Positions 7,257-9,089 of a DNA stretch of 9,089 nt are shown in pieces; within the stretch, counting starts at the first letter, position 1; every line of letters begins with the position of its first letter. The notes under the pieces were generated by a model. It did no database searches, was not told where the DNA came from, and saw only the letters and a program-made list of their open reading frames with translations. A program made the translations under genes and the position numbers. The DNA is from Opitutaceae bacterium (lineage in GTDB: Bacteria; Verrucomicrobiota; Verrucomicrobiia; Opitutales; Opitutaceae): the NCBI GenBank assembly GCA_009919985.1, contig RGAX01000106.1, forward strand, positions 1 to 9,089, read 5' to 3'.

Positions 7257-7484
7257 CTACCTTAACCTGCCCATAAATCCGTAGATCTCATCCAATCCCA
7301 CACTCTCATCCCCTTTTTGCAGAATTTGACGGACACAACTCGTCCCTAGGGCAACCCTTTGAGCCGCCAGAGCACGAACTAAGGTGATCAACGTTTTGCC
7401 GGGTGTGGCTAAAGTCCCCGACGGGTCATCAGTTAGGGAAAGATCGCAACGCCCGCCGCTTTTGCGGCCTTGGCGAGAGCATGG
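7257..7484 (-). pseudogene. Possible 3' remnant of an unidentified gene
   Basis: An open stretch of 75 codons ends at TAG 7257-7259 and overlaps the 3' end of vapC in another frame. The part beyond vapC reads like protein: GKTLITLVRALAAQRVALG, then TSCVRQILQKGDESVGLDEI, then YGFMGRLR. The only in-frame start beyond the vapC end is a TTG at 7391, giving about 44 residues. I do not recognise the family. Its stop sits 2 nt from repeat copy 1, just as the hydrolase stop sits 4 nt from copy 2, which supports it being the end of a real gene whose 5' part was lost when the vapBC segment arrived. A chance open frame in GC-rich DNA is the alternative. Confidence 0.3.
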
Positions 7485-7849
7485 TCACTGGTCGCTAGCG
7501 CCGCGCCGCGCCGCATAGCGAGTTCGAGATAACAGGCGTCATAGATCGTGAGGCCGTATTGGCGAGCGAGAGCAGTTGCGTCACTGCCGACGCGGCGGGC
7601 TGTCTGGTCGTCCTCGATAACAGGAAGCGCCGCGACTAGGTTCAGCGCCTCGGTAATGTCGGCCTGGCTGGCGCGCTTGCGGCGCTCAGCCATGACAAGG
7701 CCGTTGGCTACTTCGACGCACCAATGGGCCGGAACGTACGTCGGCGTCCCACTCTCGATGATCGCGAGAGATTTGAGCGCATCTGGATGTTGCTCGTCTA
7801 GCATCAGGAAGCCGAGCGTGGTCGAACCGTCTATGACGAGCGCCTTCAC
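7433..7849 (-). CDS. vapC: PIN-domain toxin, VapC type
   Basis: A 138-residue PIN-domain protein, the usual size for VapC toxins, which are Mg2+-dependent endoribonucleases that cleave tRNA or rRNA when the antitoxin is lost. The expected acidic active-site residues are present: Asp7 (LVIDGST), Glu46 (WCVEVANGL), Asp104 (TIYDACYLELA) and Asp122 (LATSDHALAKAA), followed by the family's C-terminal AAxxAGVxIFP strand. It looks intact. The ATG at 7849 lies 3 nt after the antitoxin stop, the tight antitoxin-first order typical of these operons, and implies translational coupling. The RNA target cannot be inferred. Confidence 0.93.
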   Translation of the reverse strand: MKALVIDGSTTLGFLMLDEQHPDALKSLAIIESGTPTYVPAHWCVEVANGLVMAERRKRASQADITEALNLVAALPVIEDDQTARRVGSDATALARQYGLTIYDACYLELAMRRGAALATSDHALAKAAKAAGVAIFP

Positions 7850-7852
7850 AGG

Positions 7853-8116
7853 TTAAATTCGGCGGCCTTCGTTGATGAGATCCCGTGCAGACACGCCCTT
7901 GGGTAACGAAAGCTTAGCGTGGAGCGACCGGATGCGAGTAAAAACCGAGCGGTCCGCGATAGGCTCACCTGCGGGGACTAGGCGTGCGATGTTGCGGGAG
8001 TGACGAGTGATCGTGACGGTTCGGCCGCTTTCAACGAGGTCGAGAAGTTCCGAAAGTTTCGATTTGGCCTCGTAAGCCCCGACAATTTTGGAAGGTGCAG
8101 TAGGTGTCGCTATCAT
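7853..8116 (-). CDS. vapB: Phd/YefM-type antitoxin (VapB role)
   Basis: An 87-residue antitoxin. Residues about 10-48 (IVGAYEAKSKLSELLDLVES, then GRTVTITRHSRNIARLVPAG) match the Phd/YefM DNA-binding and dimerisation domain: a helix with the AKxxLSELLxxVxxG pattern, then a beta hairpin with ITRHxxxIARLVP. The remaining C-terminal part, with Leu/Arg-rich helices (TRIRSLHAKLSLPKG...DLINEGRRI), is the likely toxin-neutralising segment. The family usually represses its own operon, and palindromic sites lie just upstream of the ATG at 8116. No Shine-Dalgarno is visible before the start. The downstream toxin follows after 3 nt. Confidence 0.92.
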   Translation of the reverse strand: MIATPTAPSKIVGAYEAKSKLSELLDLVESGRTVTITRHSRNIARLVPAGEPIADRSVFTRIRSLHAKLSLPKGVSARDLINEGRRI

Positions 8117-8126
8117 AAGGGGCGAT

Positions 8127-8148
8127 TAGACTAGTCTATTGACTGGTC
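8127..8148 (-). promoter_or_regulatory. Palindromic operator-like sites of vapBC
   Basis: A perfect 12-bp palindrome TAGACTAGTCTA (8127-8138) is followed 12 bp on, start to start, by a second near-copy of its core: GACTAGTC (8129-8136) and GACTGGTC (8141-8148). They lie between the proposed -10 box and the antitoxin ATG, where Phd-family repressors bind as paired dimers. Binding is inferred; the repeats are seen directly. Confidence 0.6.
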
Positions 8149-8156
8149 GGAATGAG

Positions 8157-8186
8157 ATAATAGGCAAGGTATTATTTAGGTGTAAA
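8157..8186 (-). promoter_or_regulatory. Sigma-70-like promoter for vapBC
   Basis: On the minus strand, TTTACA (8186-8181, five of six to the -35 consensus) is separated by 18 bp from TATTAT (8162-8157, five of six to the -10 consensus). Transcription would start near 8150, at the edge of the operator-like repeats, leaving a leader of about 34 nt before the antitoxin ATG. The surrounding DNA is AT-rich relative to the rest of the window. Confidence 0.55.
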
Positions 8187-8199
8187 TTAAGATACTAGA

Positions 8200-8267
8200 C
8201 ATGGAGAAGGAAAACGCAGGAGCGAAAAGCGAGTGCCGCGCGCGGGTACCAGGAAAAATCGGCGCGA
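8200..8267 (-). repeat. Direct repeat copy 2, between the hydrolase and vapBC
   Basis: Partner of copy 1 (7181-7254) in the same orientation. Read on the minus strand it begins 4 nt after the hydrolase stop and ends in ATGTC, the same five bases that open pgi at copy 1, but here the frame runs only eight codons to a TAA. It therefore looks like a displaced 5' flank of pgi, or a dispersed intergenic repeat that happens to end in ATG. Confidence 0.72.
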
Positions 8268-8271
8268 CGCT

Positions 8272-9087
8272 TCAACGATCAGCGAGGACGCTGGTTTTGA
8301 GAAAGAGAGCGAACTCTTGGCGCGCGTCCGCGACTTGCGCGTGGGCGAGATCGGTGTGGATAAACACAAAGCGGTTTTCGCGGAGGGCGTCGGCTTGCAG
8401 GGCTTTTTCTTCTGTGCAGAGCGTCGGCGTGCCTTGGGCGGCGAGGCGGGCTTGGAGTTTTTCGGATTCTTCCTTCGTGCCGCCGTGATCGGTGTAGATG
8501 TTGAGCAGACGACCGTGCGTGCGGTCGGCCCAAGCGAGGAAGGAATCGGTGCGGCCATAAAGCGCGTCGAAGAGCCAGACTTCGTCGGCGTTTTTCGCGA
8601 GGCCGCCGCGATCGAGGATGCCCGTGATCACACGATAGCCGCCGCTATGACCGGAAAGAATGATCCGGCCCACCGAGAAGTCCTGCGTTTTAAAATCAGC
8701 GCGGGCGCGGAGCGTGGCGATGACCTCGGCCATGAAGCGTTTGAAACCATCGGCGTCCTCGAGTTTGCCGCCGAAAGAATCGGGCGCGTTGTACGGGCCT
8801 TCAGGGATGACGAGGATCGCGTTCTTGCCGCTGGCGACGAGTTGTTCGACGAGGTGAAACGTGCGGAGCGTGGTGGCGACCGTGTTGGTCCAGCCGTGGA
8901 AATGAATGACAAAGTCCAGCGACGCACCGGGGCGGAAACCGTGTGGAATAAAAAGCGCGACGGTGTTGTCGGCGTAGTGGTCTTTGGCCGGGAAGTGCCG
9001 GCCTTGGTAGGTGTGGCCCGCCTCGCGGTCAGGGTGGGGGAAAGGCGCGGAGGCAAAGGGGGCGAGGATGAGCTGGCCTTGCGCGGC
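8272..9087 (-). CDS. Alpha/beta-hydrolase-fold protein, 5' end outside window
   Basis: The frame is open from the right edge to TGA 8272-8274, giving 271 visible residues. Motifs suggest a serine hydrolase: FHGW (oxyanion-hole type HG, about 8893-8901), the nucleophile elbow GHSGG (Ser codon 8644-8646) after the strand RIILS, a candidate acid in IYTDHGG (Asp codon 8488-8490; the Asp in LFDALYG is an alternative), and a candidate His in TDLAHAQV (codon 8341-8343) near the C-terminus. Spacing and strand order fit the alpha/beta-hydrolase fold. The visible N-terminal part (LILAPFASAPFPHPDREAGH, then TYQGRHFP) could follow a signal peptide outside the window. The substrate is unknown; an esterase or similar activity is the cautious reading. 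It lies upstream of vapBC on the same strand, separated by the repeat and the vapBC promoter. Confidence 0.8.
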   Translation of the reverse strand, partial: AAQGQLILAPFASAPFPHPDREAGHTYQGRHFPAKDHYADNTVALFIPHGFRPGASLDFVIHFHGWTNTVATTLRTFHLVEQLVASGKNAILVIPEGPYNAPDSFGGKLEDADGFKRFMAEVIATLRARADFKTQDFSVGRIILSGHSGGYRVITGILDRGGLAKNADEVWLFDALYGRTDSFLAWADRTHGRLLNIYTDHGGTKEESEKLQARLAAQGTPTLCTEEKALQADALRENRFVFIHTDLAHAQVADARQEFALFLKTSVLADR

Positions 9088-9089
9088 GA

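Noticed and set aside
8628..9056. Minus-strand open frame of 142 codons
   Set aside because: Its product is Ser/Arg/Pro/Thr-rich without motifs and lies in another frame of the hydrolase, which has a coherent fold across the same region.
1..9089. CRISPR array, tRNA, rRNA, insertion sequence or prophage genes
   Set aside because: No regularly spaced repeats, no tRNA-like cloverleaf, no rRNA segment and no transposase, integrase or phage structural frame was seen on either strand.

Overview
The window looks like a chromosomal segment of a Gram-negative bacterium. Lipid A synthesis (lpxK) and a lipobox lipoprotein show an outer membrane. Moderately high GC, frequent lack of a Shine-Dalgarno sequence and the style of the proteins make a member of Verrucomicrobiota (Opitutales/Opitutaceae-like) my best guess. 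That placement is inference from memory, not a search result.

Layout. Positions 2-2993, plus strand: the 3' part of lpxK (cut by the left edge), an M29-type aminopeptidase, and a RluD-type 23S rRNA pseudouridine synthase gene that is broken near its 3' end. Positions 2990-4665, minus strand: rsmI and a short ppx/gppA-type gene that overlap by 4 nt; the ppx stop shares a TTAA with the rluD stop. Positions 4676-7183, minus strand: pgi (broken), a membrane-anchored coiled-coil protein and a 54-residue lipoprotein, closely spaced and ending in a clear intrinsic terminator 11 nt before the rsmI start. Positions 7257-8190, minus strand: a VapBC-type toxin-antitoxin pair with its own promoter and palindromic operator-like sites, plus a possible gene remnant. 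This insert lies between two diverged copies of a roughly 70-bp direct repeat. Positions 8272-9087, minus strand: an alpha/beta hydrolase cut by the right edge.

The genes are mostly core housekeeping: envelope lipid, rRNA modification, central carbon metabolism and polyphosphate or alarmone turnover. The vapBC island is the only accessory-looking part. I found no new defence or mobile system. The points most worth a second look are two out-of-frame internal deletions in housekeeping genes (rluD and pgi), both with GATCC at the apparent junction, which may be real decay or an assembly or library artefact, and the repeat-bounded vapBC island, whose repeat copies both end in ATGTC, one of them being the pgi start.
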